From assembly GCA_040002995.1 (NCBI GenBank), contig JBDUDK010000081.1:1-64000 (forward strand): a DNA stretch of 64,000 nt. The letters are read 5' to 3'. The notes beneath the pieces were generated by a model, which ran no database searches, was not told the DNA's origin, and worked only from the letters and a program-made list of their open reading frames with translations. This DNA comes from JBDUDK01 sp040002995. Its GTDB lineage: Bacteria; Actinomycetota; Acidimicrobiia; Acidimicrobiales; Ilumatobacteraceae. A program made the translations under genes and the position numbers. Each line of letters begins with the position of its first letter. Positions within the stretch are counted from its first letter, which is position 1. Below, piece after piece: positions 8,700 through 16,838 of this stretch.

Positions 8700-9016
8700 A
8701 CCGAACACCATCGATGTCGGCCGACGTCCGCCGGGCGCTCGACGAGCGGTGGCCCCGGATCCGCGATGCAGCGCGTGCGCACCTCAAGCTCATCGAAGAA
8801 GGTGGCGACCCGGCTCAGCGCAGTGCGGCCCGCAGCGCGGCTCACAAGCTGAGCGGAAGTCTGGGTATGTTCGGGCGACGAGACGCGTCGTCAGTTGCTC
8901 GGGCTATTGAAGACTTGCTCGAGAGCGATCTCATGGCGTCTGGCCGGCGCGAGCTGCGCACCCTGGTCGCCCGGCTCGAGCAGATGATCGGTGCCGACGA
9001 TTCAAGCCCCGGCTGA
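8696..9016 (+). CDS. Histidine phosphotransfer (Hpt) domain protein
   Basis: The 106-residue helical protein contains AAHKLSGSLGMFG with His50, the Hpt consensus in which His accepts phosphate from a receiver Asp. It has no other domain. It overlaps the kinase gene by 4 nt (ATGA), and its end overlaps the convergent receiver gene by 15 nt. It probably passes phosphate between the receivers encoded on either side. Confidence 0.88.
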   Translation: MNRTPSMSADVRRALDERWPRIRDAARAHLKLIEEGGDPAQRSAARSAAHKLSGSLGMFGRRDASSVARAIEDLLESDLMASGRRELRTLVARLEQMIGADDSSPG

Positions 9017-9376
9017 GAGGATCAGTTCAATCTCCTGCGGGAGACGCATCGGGTCGAACGGTTTGGCGATGAGCCCGCAGGCGCCCGCTGCTTCGAGCCG
9101 GCGGAGCTCGCCGTTTTGCGCCTTAGCGGTGAGGAATATCACCGGAATATGACTCGTCCGTGGGTCGTTCGAAAGCACCCCCAGGGTCGCGACGCCATCG
9201 ATTCCGGGCATCATTACATCGAGCAAAATCACGTCGGGTGAAAGCGCGCGCGCTCGCTCGATCGCCTCGGATCCACAGTCGGCCTCCGACACGGCCCATC
9301 CTCCGATGAGTTCGAGGCTCAGACGGGCAACCTCACGGATGTCGCCGTCATCGTCGACGATCAGCGCGTGCATCAT
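9002..9376 (-). CDS. Single-domain response regulator (CheY-like)
   Basis: The 124-residue receiver has Asp8-Asp10 (IVDDD), phospho-acceptor Asp53 (VILLDVMMPG), the Thr in FLTAKA and the Lys in LIAKPFDP. The start ATG at 9376 overlaps the kinase stop (ATGA), so the two are cotranscribed and probably a cognate pair. Output must go through protein contact because there is no DNA-binding domain. Confidence 0.92.
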   Translation of the reverse strand: MMHALIVDDDGDIREVARLSLELIGGWAVSEADCGSEAIERARALSPDVILLDVMMPGIDGVATLGVLSNDPRTSHIPVIFLTAKAQNGELRRLEAAGACGLIAKPFDPMRLPQEIELILSAGA

Positions 9377-11337
9377 CTTCCCCAGCCGCTGTGCCACCCG
9401 GCATCTGAGACGACATCGGGATTCTTGTCGGAGACAGTGGGCGATAAGGGAAGCGTGAACACGCACGTGGCGCCTCCACCGCGCGTGGCCTCCATCCAGA
9501 TGTTTCCGCCATGCTCCTCGACGATGCTCTTGCAGATGGCCAAGCCGAGTCCGGTGCCGCCCTTGTCGCGCGAGTCGCTCGCGTCGACCTGGTGGAACCG
9601 CACGAAGATGTCACGGGCCCGCTCCGGGGGCACCCCCCGCCCGTGATCGATCACGCGGACCGCGACCGCGTCGCGTCCTCCAATTCTCGCCCGCCCATCG
9701 ACACTGAGCGCGACTGAGCTACCCGCAGGCGAGAACTTCACCGCGTTCGACAACAGGTTTGTCACTGTCTGGATGATGCGGTCGCTATCGGCCATCACGC
9801 GAAACTCCGAACCGACCGCTTCGTCAGCGACGATGTCTACGCCTTCCCGTTCCGCGACCGGGCGCACGATCGCGACGGCGTCGCGCACGAGTTCGCTCAG
9901 GTCGACCTCGGTTCGAACCAACGCGATCAGGCCCGACTCGATCCGTTCGATGTCGAGCGTGTCGTTGACCAAGCGGATCAACCGGTTGGTGTTGTTCGCC
10001 GCGATGTCGATCATTCGCTGAGCGGTGTCGCTCAGAGCGCCTGTGGCGCCGCCGGCAATGAGGCCGAGTGCACCCTTGATCGATGTAAGTGGCGTGCGCA
10101 TCTCGTGGCTGACCACCGAGATGAACTCGTTCTTCATGCGATCGACCTCCCGACGGTCGGTGACGTCGATGAAGGTGCACACCGCCGCCCACGGGGCCTC
10201 GTACTCGTCACGGTGAAGCGGTTGGGAGCTCGAGGTCAACCACCGGCGACCGCGGACCGGGTCGTGCACGCCGAGCACCACCTCGGTGCAGGCCTCGCCC
10301 GTTCTCAGCGTTACCGCCGCCGGAAACTCGCTGGCGGGGAGGGCCGTGCCATCCTCCCGGACAACAGCGACGTCTCGCAGGTCACCGGAGGGCGCTCCGA
10401 GGAGCCGGCGGGCGGCGGGGTTGGATTCGATGAGATGGCCTGCCGCGTCCTGGATGTACACGCCCTCGGTCATCGTTTCGATCACGGAGCGATAGAGCTC
10501 CTCGCGGCGCCGCAGCGCATCCTCGGCGGCGCGGTGGGCACTTACGTCTTCCATCGTGCCGAGGCGGCCCCCGGTCATGCCCTCGGTTGCCTCGATTGGC
10601 ACCGAACGGACGGTGACCCAGCGGATCTCGCCGTCCGGGGTCTGAAGACGGAAATTCTCCTCGAAGTCCGCTCCTGTCTCGAACCCCGCGCGCAGCACGC
10701 GGGCGGCGACTTCGAAATCGTCGGGATGCATGACTGACTCCCACGTCGGGGTCGTGTCCACGAGCGCCGACCGGCCCGCTATCCCGCACCATTTCCTGTT
10801 CACGTAGATGAGGTCACCGCTGCGGTTGACGTGGAACATGCCGATGGGCGACATCTCGAGCAACGTCCGATAGCGCTGCTCGGCGCCCGCGAGGCTTGTC
10901 TCCGCCTCGCGCCGGGCCGACACATCCGCGAGCAGCGCGACCGAACCCGTCACGCGGCCGTGCTCGTAGACGTCGGCCACATTCACCAGGGCCCAGACCT
11001 CGCGTCCGCTCGCGTTCCGCAGCCGTAGCTCGAACGTGTCGCCACGACTACCGACTCTCAGGCGCTTTCGCTCGCGAAAAATGCCCAGGTCGTCGGGATG
11101 CACGAGGTCCTCGAACCGAGCCCCGACCAAGTCGCCCGCCAGTCGGTCGGCCAGAAGCGCAACAGCGGGGTTCGCGAACGCGATGAACCCCTCTGCGTCA
11201 CACGCGAGAACGCCTTCGCCCGTCAGGTTCACCATGCGCCGATAGCGGGATTCGTTCTCGGCGAGTTCGAGCTCTGCCGCCGTGGGAACCCGCTGATACT
11301 CGTCGCCCAGTTGTGCCCCGAAGGGGCTCATGTCCAC
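9373..11337 (-). CDS. Sensor histidine kinase with three PAS domains
   Basis: The 654-residue soluble protein has three PAS/PAC units (roughly residues 28-145, 150-270 and 275-395; each PAC ends with a DVSARR, DVSAHR or DVTDRR signature). HisKA follows with SHEMRTPLTSIKG (His411), then an ATPase domain with NLLSNAVKFSPAG, DHGRGVPPE and GGTGLGLAICKSI. The absence of membrane helices points to cytosolic sensing, for example of redox, light or a ligand; no cofactor-binding residue can be assigned. It forms a two-gene operon with the downstream receiver and converges on the Hpt gene. Confidence 0.93.
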   Translation of the reverse strand: MDMSPFGAQLGDEYQRVPTAAELELAENESRYRRMVNLTGEGVLACDAEGFIAFANPAVALLADRLAGDLVGARFEDLVHPDDLGIFRERKRLRVGSRGDTFELRLRNASGREVWALVNVADVYEHGRVTGSVALLADVSARREAETSLAGAEQRYRTLLEMSPIGMFHVNRSGDLIYVNRKWCGIAGRSALVDTTPTWESVMHPDDFEVAARVLRAGFETGADFEENFRLQTPDGEIRWVTVRSVPIEATEGMTGGRLGTMEDVSAHRAAEDALRRREELYRSVIETMTEGVYIQDAAGHLIESNPAARRLLGAPSGDLRDVAVVREDGTALPASEFPAAVTLRTGEACTEVVLGVHDPVRGRRWLTSSSQPLHRDEYEAPWAAVCTFIDVTDRREVDRMKNEFISVVSHEMRTPLTSIKGALGLIAGGATGALSDTAQRMIDIAANNTNRLIRLVNDTLDIERIESGLIALVRTEVDLSELVRDAVAIVRPVAEREGVDIVADEAVGSEFRVMADSDRIIQTVTNLLSNAVKFSPAGSSVALSVDGRARIGGRDAVAVRVIDHGRGVPPERARDIFVRFHQVDASDSRDKGGTGLGLAICKSIVEEHGGNIWMEATRGGGATCVFTLPLSPTVSDKNPDVVSDAGWHSGWGR

Positions 11338-11375
11338 CTGTCGGCGTCGGCCGAGTTTTGTTGAGGGCTAGGCGC

Positions 11376-11861
11376 TCAGCGGGGCGTCCAGGACAGCCTG
11401 GCCGTCGCCTCTTCGAGCACGGCGAGGGCTTGTTCGGCGGCGTTCATGAGCTTGAGCAACGCCCGGCTGACCTGACGGCCTGAATCCCCAAGATCGCCAG
11501 CAGGCGATCGTCGGCCGGCGCAAAGTGGCTGTGGGCGGCCCGATGCACCGCGCGACCGTCGTCGGTGAGCTCGATGAGGTAGGAGCGCTGATCGCGCGGG
11601 TTGCGCACTTCACCACATGGCCGCGCCGCAGCATCGACCGGATGTGATCCAGAGCGGTGGTGAGCGGCAACCCCATGCTGCGCGCGAAGTCGGTGGGGGT
11701 GATCGACCCAACTTCGAAGATCACGCCGTACTCATCTGGCCGCAAAGGACTCTGGCCATGGCGCGATCGATCTACGCGTGTGCCCGCTGGCTGGCCGTGA
11801 ATAGGTAGAACAAGGGCGACAACGTGGTCTCATCCGGTTTGTCGACGCGGGGAGCGGGCAC
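11376..11861 (-). pseudogene. Decayed marR-family regulator gene
   Basis: Reading the minus strand in three frames reconstructs a full-length (about 160 residues) MarR regulator. GTG at 11861 begins VPAPRVDKPDETTLSPLF..., which runs into an in-frame TAG after SQRAHA. The same frame resumes as IDRAMARVL, then continues one frame over as RPDEYGVIFEVG...TPTDFARSMGLP (helix-turn-helix). After a second shift it reads NPRDQRSYLIELTDDGR (the MarR wing), and after a third it reads SRALLKLMNAAEQALAVLEEA. All three shifts behave as single-base losses, two of them beside G runs. With one stop and three frameshifts it is probably inactive, unless the local sequence is wrong. Confidence 0.75.
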
Positions 11862-11974
11862 GCCGTCAACGTAGCCCGGGGCTGTTCTGCGGGCCGGCAG
11901 TGGCCACGCCGATCGTTGCCGATTTCTTGATCACCGTCGGCTCAACCCAGCGCGGGTCGTGACGATGGGCCGGG

Positions 11975-13732
11975 ATGGCGGAAGGGGCGGAAGTCAAAGG
12001 GATGTGGGCACCAAAGCGATGCTTCGCGTTCACGGTGCGGGCCGTGGCGTCGATCCTGCCCTTCGGGCTGGCGTTCGCATCGGGTCTCGTCGTGTCGCGG
12101 TTGCTCCCGCCACCGGACGGCATTGTCCAACGGCTGCTGTGGTGGGTGCTGGCGAGCGCCGTCGCGGTGGTGGTGCTCCGAGCCGCAGAGCGTTGTGCTC
12201 GTCGACTGTTACCGCTGTCGACGCTGCTCTCGATGACCCTGGTCTTTCCCGATCACGCGCCGTCGCGCCTGCGCCTCGCGCTCCGGGCCAACCTCAAGCA
12301 ACGGCTCCGGGAGGTGGAGGACGCCGCCAAGGCGGGCACCGCTCAGGCGTGCGCCGAAGATCTCTTGGCGATGGTGGCCGCGCTGAGCCGGCACGACCGC
12401 CGGACCGTGGGGCACTCGGAACGGACGAGGGCCTACGCCGCGCTTCTGGCCGACGAAGTGGGCCTCGACCCTGACGAGAGCGCGAAGTTGCAGTGGGCGG
12501 CGCTGCTTCACGACATCGGCAAGCTCGACGTTCCCGCGAGCATCTTGAACAAGCCCGGCCGACTCGACGAGGCCGAACGGGCGGTCATCTTCGGGCACCC
12601 CGGTGCGGGCGAAGTACGAGCCGCGGCACTTATCGCGTGGCTCGGACCGTGGGCCAACGGCATCTGGGAGCACCACGAAAAGTTCGATGGCACGGGGTAT
12701 CCAAAGGGCCTGCGTGGCAGCCAGATCACGTATGCAGGGCGGCTCGTGGCCGTTTGCGACAGCTTCGAAGTAATGGCCGCGGCCCGGTCGTACAAGAAGC
12801 CCATGTCTCTCGCGGAGGCCCGCACCGAACTCGTGCGCTCCTCGGGGACTCATTTCGATCCGCAAATCGTGCGGGCGTTTCTCAACATCTCGCTTGGCGA
12901 GCTTCGTGAGCTGGCGGGCCCTTTCGCCGCACTGGCGCAACTTCCGTATGTCGCGGGATGGCTCTCCGGTGCCGCCAGCAGCGTCGCGGCGGCTGGTGTC
13001 GTTGCCGCAACAATGGTCATGGTGGCGCCCGCATCCGCAACGCAAGAAACCCCGACGGTCGCAGCCACCGAAGCCGTGGCTACAACGACGACTGCGGTCA
13101 CTCACCCATCCACGACCACCAGCACCGCCGCGTCCACCACGACTCCCACCACGGCTCCCACGACAGCGCCCACCACGAGCGTGCTGGTGGTCACGACTGT
13201 GGCCACGACGACCGCTCCGACAACGGCGCCGCCTCACAAGACACCGACCACCCGGCCCGTGACAGTGGTGAGCCCGACGTCGACCCCGGCTCCAACCACG
13301 ACGGTTCCGACGACCGCCCCCGCGCCAACCACCGCGCCCCCGACGACCACGCCTCCCACAACGACGCCTCCGACCACGAGCCCGGCTACGACCACCGCCA
13401 CAACGATTGCCGCTGCGACGCAGATCCTCGTCTCCCTAAAAGACACCCGCACTTCGCCCGCGCCGGCGAACGGCGCGTCGTTTAGTAAGGGAAAGGACAT
13501 CTTCGTGTTCGCGATCCCGCCCCTCGGGATCACGTCGGTCACCTTCTACGTTGATGGCGCCTTCGTGAGCGACCAGCCCGTCGCGCCCTACGACATGATG
13601 GGGACCAGGGGCGACGGCAAGGCGCGTCCGTACAAGCTGCCCAACACACCGGGAACGATCGTGGTCACGGTCGTGACCCACTTCTCGGGAGGCGGCACTC
13701 AAAGCGCCTCAGCGACGATTTCGTTCTCGTAA
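11975..13732 (+). CDS. HD-GYP domain protein with extracellular Thr/Pro-rich stalk
   Basis: The product is 585 residues long. Two membrane helices (about 22-42 and 53-70) precede a cytosolic HD-GYP phosphohydrolase (about 135-300) with LLHDIGKLDVP (His179-Asp180) and the hallmark HHEKFDGTGYP (233-243). HD-GYP enzymes degrade cyclic di-GMP. A third membrane helix (about 330-352) then leads outside to a low-complexity Thr/Pro/Ala stalk (about 355-475) and an Ig-like beta domain of about 100 residues. The fusion suggests that an outside signal, perhaps wall contact, tunes c-di-GMP turnover; that is an inference. It lies next to the kinase island but is on the opposite strand to the marR remnant. 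Confidence 0.88.
   Translation: MAEGAEVKGMWAPKRCFAFTVRAVASILPFGLAFASGLVVSRLLPPPDGIVQRLLWWVLASAVAVVVLRAAERCARRLLPLSTLLSMTLVFPDHAPSRLRLALRANLKQRLREVEDAAKAGTAQACAEDLLAMVAALSRHDRRTVGHSERTRAYAALLADEVGLDPDESAKLQWAALLHDIGKLDVPASILNKPGRLDEAERAVIFGHPGAGEVRAAALIAWLGPWANGIWEHHEKFDGTGYPKGLRGSQITYAGRLVAVCDSFEVMAAARSYKKPMSLAEARTELVRSSGTHFDPQIVRAFLNISLGELRELAGPFAALAQLPYVAGWLSGAASSVAAAGVVAATMVMVAPASATQETPTVAATEAVATTTTAVTHPSTTTSTAASTTTPTTAPTTAPTTSVLVVTTVATTTAPTTAPPHKTPTTRPVTVVSPTSTPAPTTTVPTTAPAPTTAPPTTTPPTTTPPTTSPATTTATTIAAATQILVSLKDTRTSPAPANGASFSKGKDIFVFAIPPLGITSVTFYVDGAFVSDQPVAPYDMMGTRGDGKARPYKLPNTPGTIVVTVVTHFSGGGTQSASATISFS
13060..13420 (+). repeat. Low-complexity Thr/Pro codon repeat inside the HD-GYP gene
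   Basis: About 360 bp of imperfect ACG/ACC/CCG/CCC-rich direct repeats encode runs such as TTAPTTAPTT and TTTPPTTTPPTT. Units are 6-18 bp and not regularly spaced, which fits slippage-prone stalk coding rather than a structured repeat array. The length probably varies between strains. Confidence 0.8.
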
Positions 13733-13757
13733 GAGATCTGTATCTAGCCTCTGGTTC

Positions 13758-14576
13758 GTGCCGATCGCTGATGTAAACGGGACGACGATCTTCTACACAG
13801 AACTGGGCAAGGGTCGCGTCGTGCTGATGATGCACGGTGGTCTTGGGTTCGACCACACCTACTTCCGGTCAGGATTCGACCGCCTCGCCCCTGCTCACCG
13901 AGTCGTCTACTACGACCATCGAGGCAACGGCCGCTCGGGTCGACCACCGATCGAGACGTTGACCATCGAGCAGGCCGCTGACGACGCGGCCGGTCTTCTG
14001 GACCACCTCGACGTGGCGCAGGCGGTCGTCATTGGCCACTCCTACGGCGGCTTCATCGCGCAGGAGTTTGCGTTGCGCCACCCGGACCGGCTCGCCGGCC
14101 TCGTATTGGTCGATACAACACCTGGCCAGCTCGGCGCCAACGACGATCCTGAAGCCGACCAGGGCCCGCCACCGCCCGCGGGGTTCATCGAGGTCATGTC
14201 CAGCTTTCCCGCGAGCGACGCAGAATTCGCCGCGGCCGGCCCGAGGATGATGCCGTTCTACCTACACCGTCTCACGTGGGCTGATGTGGAGCCGGTGCTC
14301 GCCGATACGGTCTTCAGTGTCGATGCCCTGGTCCGAGGCATGATCATTCTTGGCGGGTGGAGCGCGGTCGACCGACTCGATCAGATCCAAGCTCCGTGCC
14401 TCGTGCTCGTCGGTCGCCATGACATCCCGACCTCGTGGCAACAGTCCGAACGGATCGCGCGGCGCATCTCGGGCTGTGAACTTGTTGTTCTTGAGGACAG
14501 CGGCCACTTTCCCTGGCTCGAGGAACCCGAACGCTTTTTTGACGCGCTCGAACGGTGGCTGGAAAAGGCGTCGTAG
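13758..14576 (+). CDS. Alpha/beta hydrolase
   Basis: The 272-residue protein has the hydrolase fold with MHGGLG (oxyanion region), the nucleophile elbow GHSYGG, an Asp in VGRHD and a terminal His in SGHFPWLEEPE, so the Ser-Asp-His triad is complete. It looks like the proline iminopeptidase/esterase branch (YDHRGNGRSGRP). The start is GTG at 13758. The substrate is unknown. It ends 7 nt before the convergent VOC gene. Confidence 0.9.
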   Translation: MPIADVNGTTIFYTELGKGRVVLMMHGGLGFDHTYFRSGFDRLAPAHRVVYYDHRGNGRSGRPPIETLTIEQAADDAAGLLDHLDVAQAVVIGHSYGGFIAQEFALRHPDRLAGLVLVDTTPGQLGANDDPEADQGPPPPAGFIEVMSSFPASDAEFAAAGPRMMPFYLHRLTWADVEPVLADTVFSVDALVRGMIILGGWSAVDRLDQIQAPCLVLVGRHDIPTSWQQSERIARRISGCELVVLEDSGHFPWLEEPERFFDALERWLEKAS

Positions 14577-14583
14577 CGACCGG

Positions 14584-14976
14584 TCAGCCCGGCGGAGCGA
14601 AGAACTCCAGGGCGATGTTGTCGGGGTCGCGGAACGACAATCCCGACCCGTAGGGCGCGTCCACCACACCGCCGTGGTTGATGCCAAGCGAGTCAAGCTT
14701 CTTCTCCCACTGCTCGAGCTCTGCCCGATTCGCGCAGCCAAACGCGACATGGTCGAGGCCGGGCCGCAACTCGTCGAACGGTTCTGCGCTCGACGGCTTC
14801 GGATGCTTGTGAATACCGAACAGCGTGCCGCCCAGAAGCCATACCACGTGATGGAACGTGCCCGTGTCTTCGTCGAGCACCGGATCAGAGCCGAACAAGA
14901 GCCGATACCAGGGTCGACTTCTGTCGAGATCGCTGACGGTCACGGCAACATGCGCAACTGCGGGGAACTCGGCCAT
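14584..14976 (-). CDS. VOC family (glyoxalase/dioxygenase fold) protein
   Basis: The 130-residue protein has paired beta-alpha-beta-beta-beta modules: HVAVTVSDLDRSRPWY near the start, LDHVAFGCANRAELEQW in the middle and FRDPDNIALEFFAP at the end. The two His and the final Glu are placed as metal ligands of the glyoxalase/bleomycin-resistance superfamily. Function within the family (isomerase, dioxygenase or drug binding) cannot be assigned. It is divergent from the small membrane protein gene across 135 nt. Confidence 0.85.
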   Translation of the reverse strand: MAEFPAVAHVAVTVSDLDRSRPWYRLLFGSDPVLDEDTGTFHHVVWLLGGTLFGIHKHPKPSSAEPFDELRPGLDHVAFGCANRAELEQWEKKLDSLGINHGGVVDAPYGSGLSFRDPDNIALEFFAPPG

Positions 14977-15111
14977 ATCCCACCTCCCAATCGACTTTCG
15001 CGACCGTACCGTGCGCGTCCGGCGCTCCGGTACGGACCGCGCCGTGGTTAGGCAGCGACCCCGCCGGGTAGGCGAGACCTGGGAGAGGGGTTAGCGAAAG
15101 GACGGCAAACG

Positions 15112-15288
15112 ATGTTTGCGTCAGTAGCAGCAATGGACCCATCGGTGCGGATGATCTTCTTCGCGGTCGCGGTCGCGGCGTTCCTCATTGCGGCCGTTGG
15201 GTACACGCGGGGCAAGACGTCGTTCCTTGCGGCCGGCTTGGCAGCGTTCGTGTTCCCGTTCTTCTGGGACGCCCTCGCCGCGATGTAG
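15112..15288 (+). CDS. Small two-helix membrane protein (58 residues)
   Basis: A short reading frame begins at ATG 15112 with an AAAGGA ribosome site 9-10 nt upstream. It encodes two hydrophobic helices (about residues 14-31, MIFFAVAVAAFLIAAVGY, and 37-56, FLAAGLAAFVFPFFWDAL) joined by a basic TRGK turn. It ends at TAG 15288 before a large hairpin. The hydrophobic periodicity and ribosome site support a real small inner-membrane protein. Its function is unknown. Confidence 0.65.
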   Translation: MFASVAAMDPSVRMIFFAVAVAAFLIAAVGYTRGKTSFLAAGLAAFVFPFFWDALAAM

Positions 15289-15313
15289 CGCGCGACAGAG
15301 GCGCTCGTCGCGC

Positions 15314-15361
15314 AACTGTTCGCGGTTTGAGGGTCTCTATGCACCCGAAACGCGAACAGTT
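15314..15361 (+). repeat. Extended inverted repeat (hairpin) upstream of the ROK gene
   Basis: The arm AACTGTTCGCG (15314-15324) pairs perfectly with CGCGAACAGTT (15351-15361). Inside it TTT pairs with AAA and GGGT with ACCC around an 8-nt loop (15335-15342), giving 18 base pairs with small bulges. It starts 26 nt after the small membrane gene and ends about 147 nt before the ROK start. It could be a terminator (no T tract follows), an RNA regulatory element or an operator. Confidence 0.6.
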
Positions 15362-15508
15362 CACGGTTTGGTGGTAGATGATTTGGACGACCGCGAGCGA
15401 AACGCGCTGCCTGGCGCGGTGATCGCGTCGATCTCCTGGTTACTTCCGTCGAGATTGGCGCGGACTTTCGTCCTTGACCGAACGAAGTAGGCGGTGTAGA
15501 CAGCCGAT

Positions 15509-16714
15509 GTGGCAGGGGGGCCGGTAGCGGGGAGCGCGGGCACGGTGTTGCAGCTGATCCGCAACGGCCAGTGCGCGACACGCAGCGACCTGGTGAACGT
15601 GACTGGTCTGGCGCGCTCCACGATCTCCCAGCGTGTCGACGCGTTGGCGGCCGCCGGCCTCGTCGTCGAGCGGGGCGATGGCAAGTCCACCGGCGGGCGA
15701 CCCCCGACGCGCCTGGCGTTCAACTCCGACGGCGGCGTTGTTCTCGCGGCCGACTTCGGCGCGACCCAATGCCGTCTCGCGGTGAGCGATCGGGCGGGTT
15801 CGGTCCTCGTCGAGGAAGCGACCGATCTCGACATCGCCGCGGGGCCCGATGCGTGCCTGGGTTTCGCGTTGGACGGCTTTCACGCCTTGCTCGATCGCGC
15901 CGGCCGCGCCGTGTCGAGTGTCGAAGGGGTCGGCGTGGGTCTGCCAGGGCCTGTCGAGTTCGCCGCTGGTCGGGTGGTGAGCCCTCCGATAATGCCCGGT
16001 TGGGACGGCGTACCCGTACCGCCCTATTTCGCCGACCAGTTCCCGGGCGTGCCGGTGCTGGTCGACAACGACGTCAACGTCATGGCCATGGGGGAGTACT
16101 GGGCCCGTTGGCGCTCGTCGGTCAGCGACCTGCTGTTCGTGAAGGTCGGCACCGGTATCGGCAGCGGCATCGTGGTCGACGGAGCTATCCACCGCGGCGC
16201 GCAGGGCGCAGCGGGCGACATCGGACATGTTCAGATTCCGGATGCCGGCGACACCATCTGCCGGTGTGGCAACACCGGGTGCGTCGAGGCGGTCGCCGCG
16301 GGCGGCGCACTCGCCGCGGCGTTGCGCGCGGCCGGAGTGCACGCCGAGAACACCCGAGACGTGGTCACGTTGGCGCGCGCCGGAAATCGCGTCGCGGTGC
16401 CGTTGGTACGCAACGCCGGACGCCTTCTTGGTGAGGTCTTGGCGGGCGCGGTCAACTTCTTCAATCCCTCCGTCATCGTTCTCGGCGGGGATCTCGCCGA
16501 GGCGCACGAGCAACTGTTCGCTGGCGTCCGCGAGGTCGTGTACCGCCGCTCAACCACATTGGCCACTCGTCACCTGCAGATCGTGCGCAGCCGCCTCGGC
16601 GTCCATGCCGGCGTGGTGGGGTGCGCGGTGACGGTGCTGCAACACATCCTCTCGCCGGAAGCCGTCGACGCCCGTTTGGCGCTGAGCGACCGGATGGGCG
16701 AGGTTGGCGCGTGA
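15509..16714 (+). CDS. ROK family transcriptional regulator
   Basis: The 401-residue protein has an N-terminal winged HTH (residues 12-55, TRSDLVNVTGLARSTISQRVD) joined to an actin-like ATPase/sugar kinase ROK domain. Marks are DFGATQ (phosphate loop), DNDVN, VGTGIGSGI and the zinc motif CRCGNTGCVEA. This is the NagC/XylR/Mlc-type architecture: a sugar-responsive repressor. It starts with GTG at 15509. It sits 121 nt upstream of the sugar-binding lipoprotein gene on the same strand, so it very likely controls that import locus. Confidence 0.92.
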   Translation: MAGGPVAGSAGTVLQLIRNGQCATRSDLVNVTGLARSTISQRVDALAAAGLVVERGDGKSTGGRPPTRLAFNSDGGVVLAADFGATQCRLAVSDRAGSVLVEEATDLDIAAGPDACLGFALDGFHALLDRAGRAVSSVEGVGVGLPGPVEFAAGRVVSPPIMPGWDGVPVPPYFADQFPGVPVLVDNDVNVMAMGEYWARWRSSVSDLLFVKVGTGIGSGIVVDGAIHRGAQGAAGDIGHVQIPDAGDTICRCGNTGCVEAVAAGGALAAALRAAGVHAENTRDVVTLARAGNRVAVPLVRNAGRLLGEVLAGAVNFFNPSVIVLGGDLAEAHEQLFAGVREVVYRRSTTLATRHLQIVRSRLGVHAGVVGCAVTVLQHILSPEAVDARLALSDRMGEVGA

Positions 16715-16822
16715 GCGTGCACACCGCCGCCCCAGTTTCGACCGCCGCACCTGTTGGTGCGCCGTCCACGAGCCTTGGTCATTCCAGGGGGGAAACGGCC
16801 GGGCCCTCGGCCCTGCCCAAGC

Positions 16823-16838
16823 AAAGGAGAAAACATTG
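16823..16838 (+). promoter_or_regulatory. Strong ribosome binding site deciding a TTG start
   Basis: AAAGGAGA lies 5-6 nt before TTG at 16836. This start gives a clean lipoprotein signal peptide, whereas longer in-frame starts would add non-signal sequence. It sets the start of the sugar-binding protein. Confidence 0.75.

Noticed and set aside
12209..13237. 342-codon minus-strand frame antisense to the HD-GYP gene
   Set aside because: Its Gly/Arg-rich parts mirror the Thr/Pro repeat; the HD-GYP catalytic motifs are on the other strand.
13060..13420. CRISPR-like repetition
   Set aside because: Repeats are Thr/Pro codons of variable unit with no spacers, in frame with the HD-GYP protein.
15314..15361. 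Hairpin read as a tRNA or small RNA gene
   Set aside because: No cloverleaf, anticodon arm or CCA-like features; only one stem is present.
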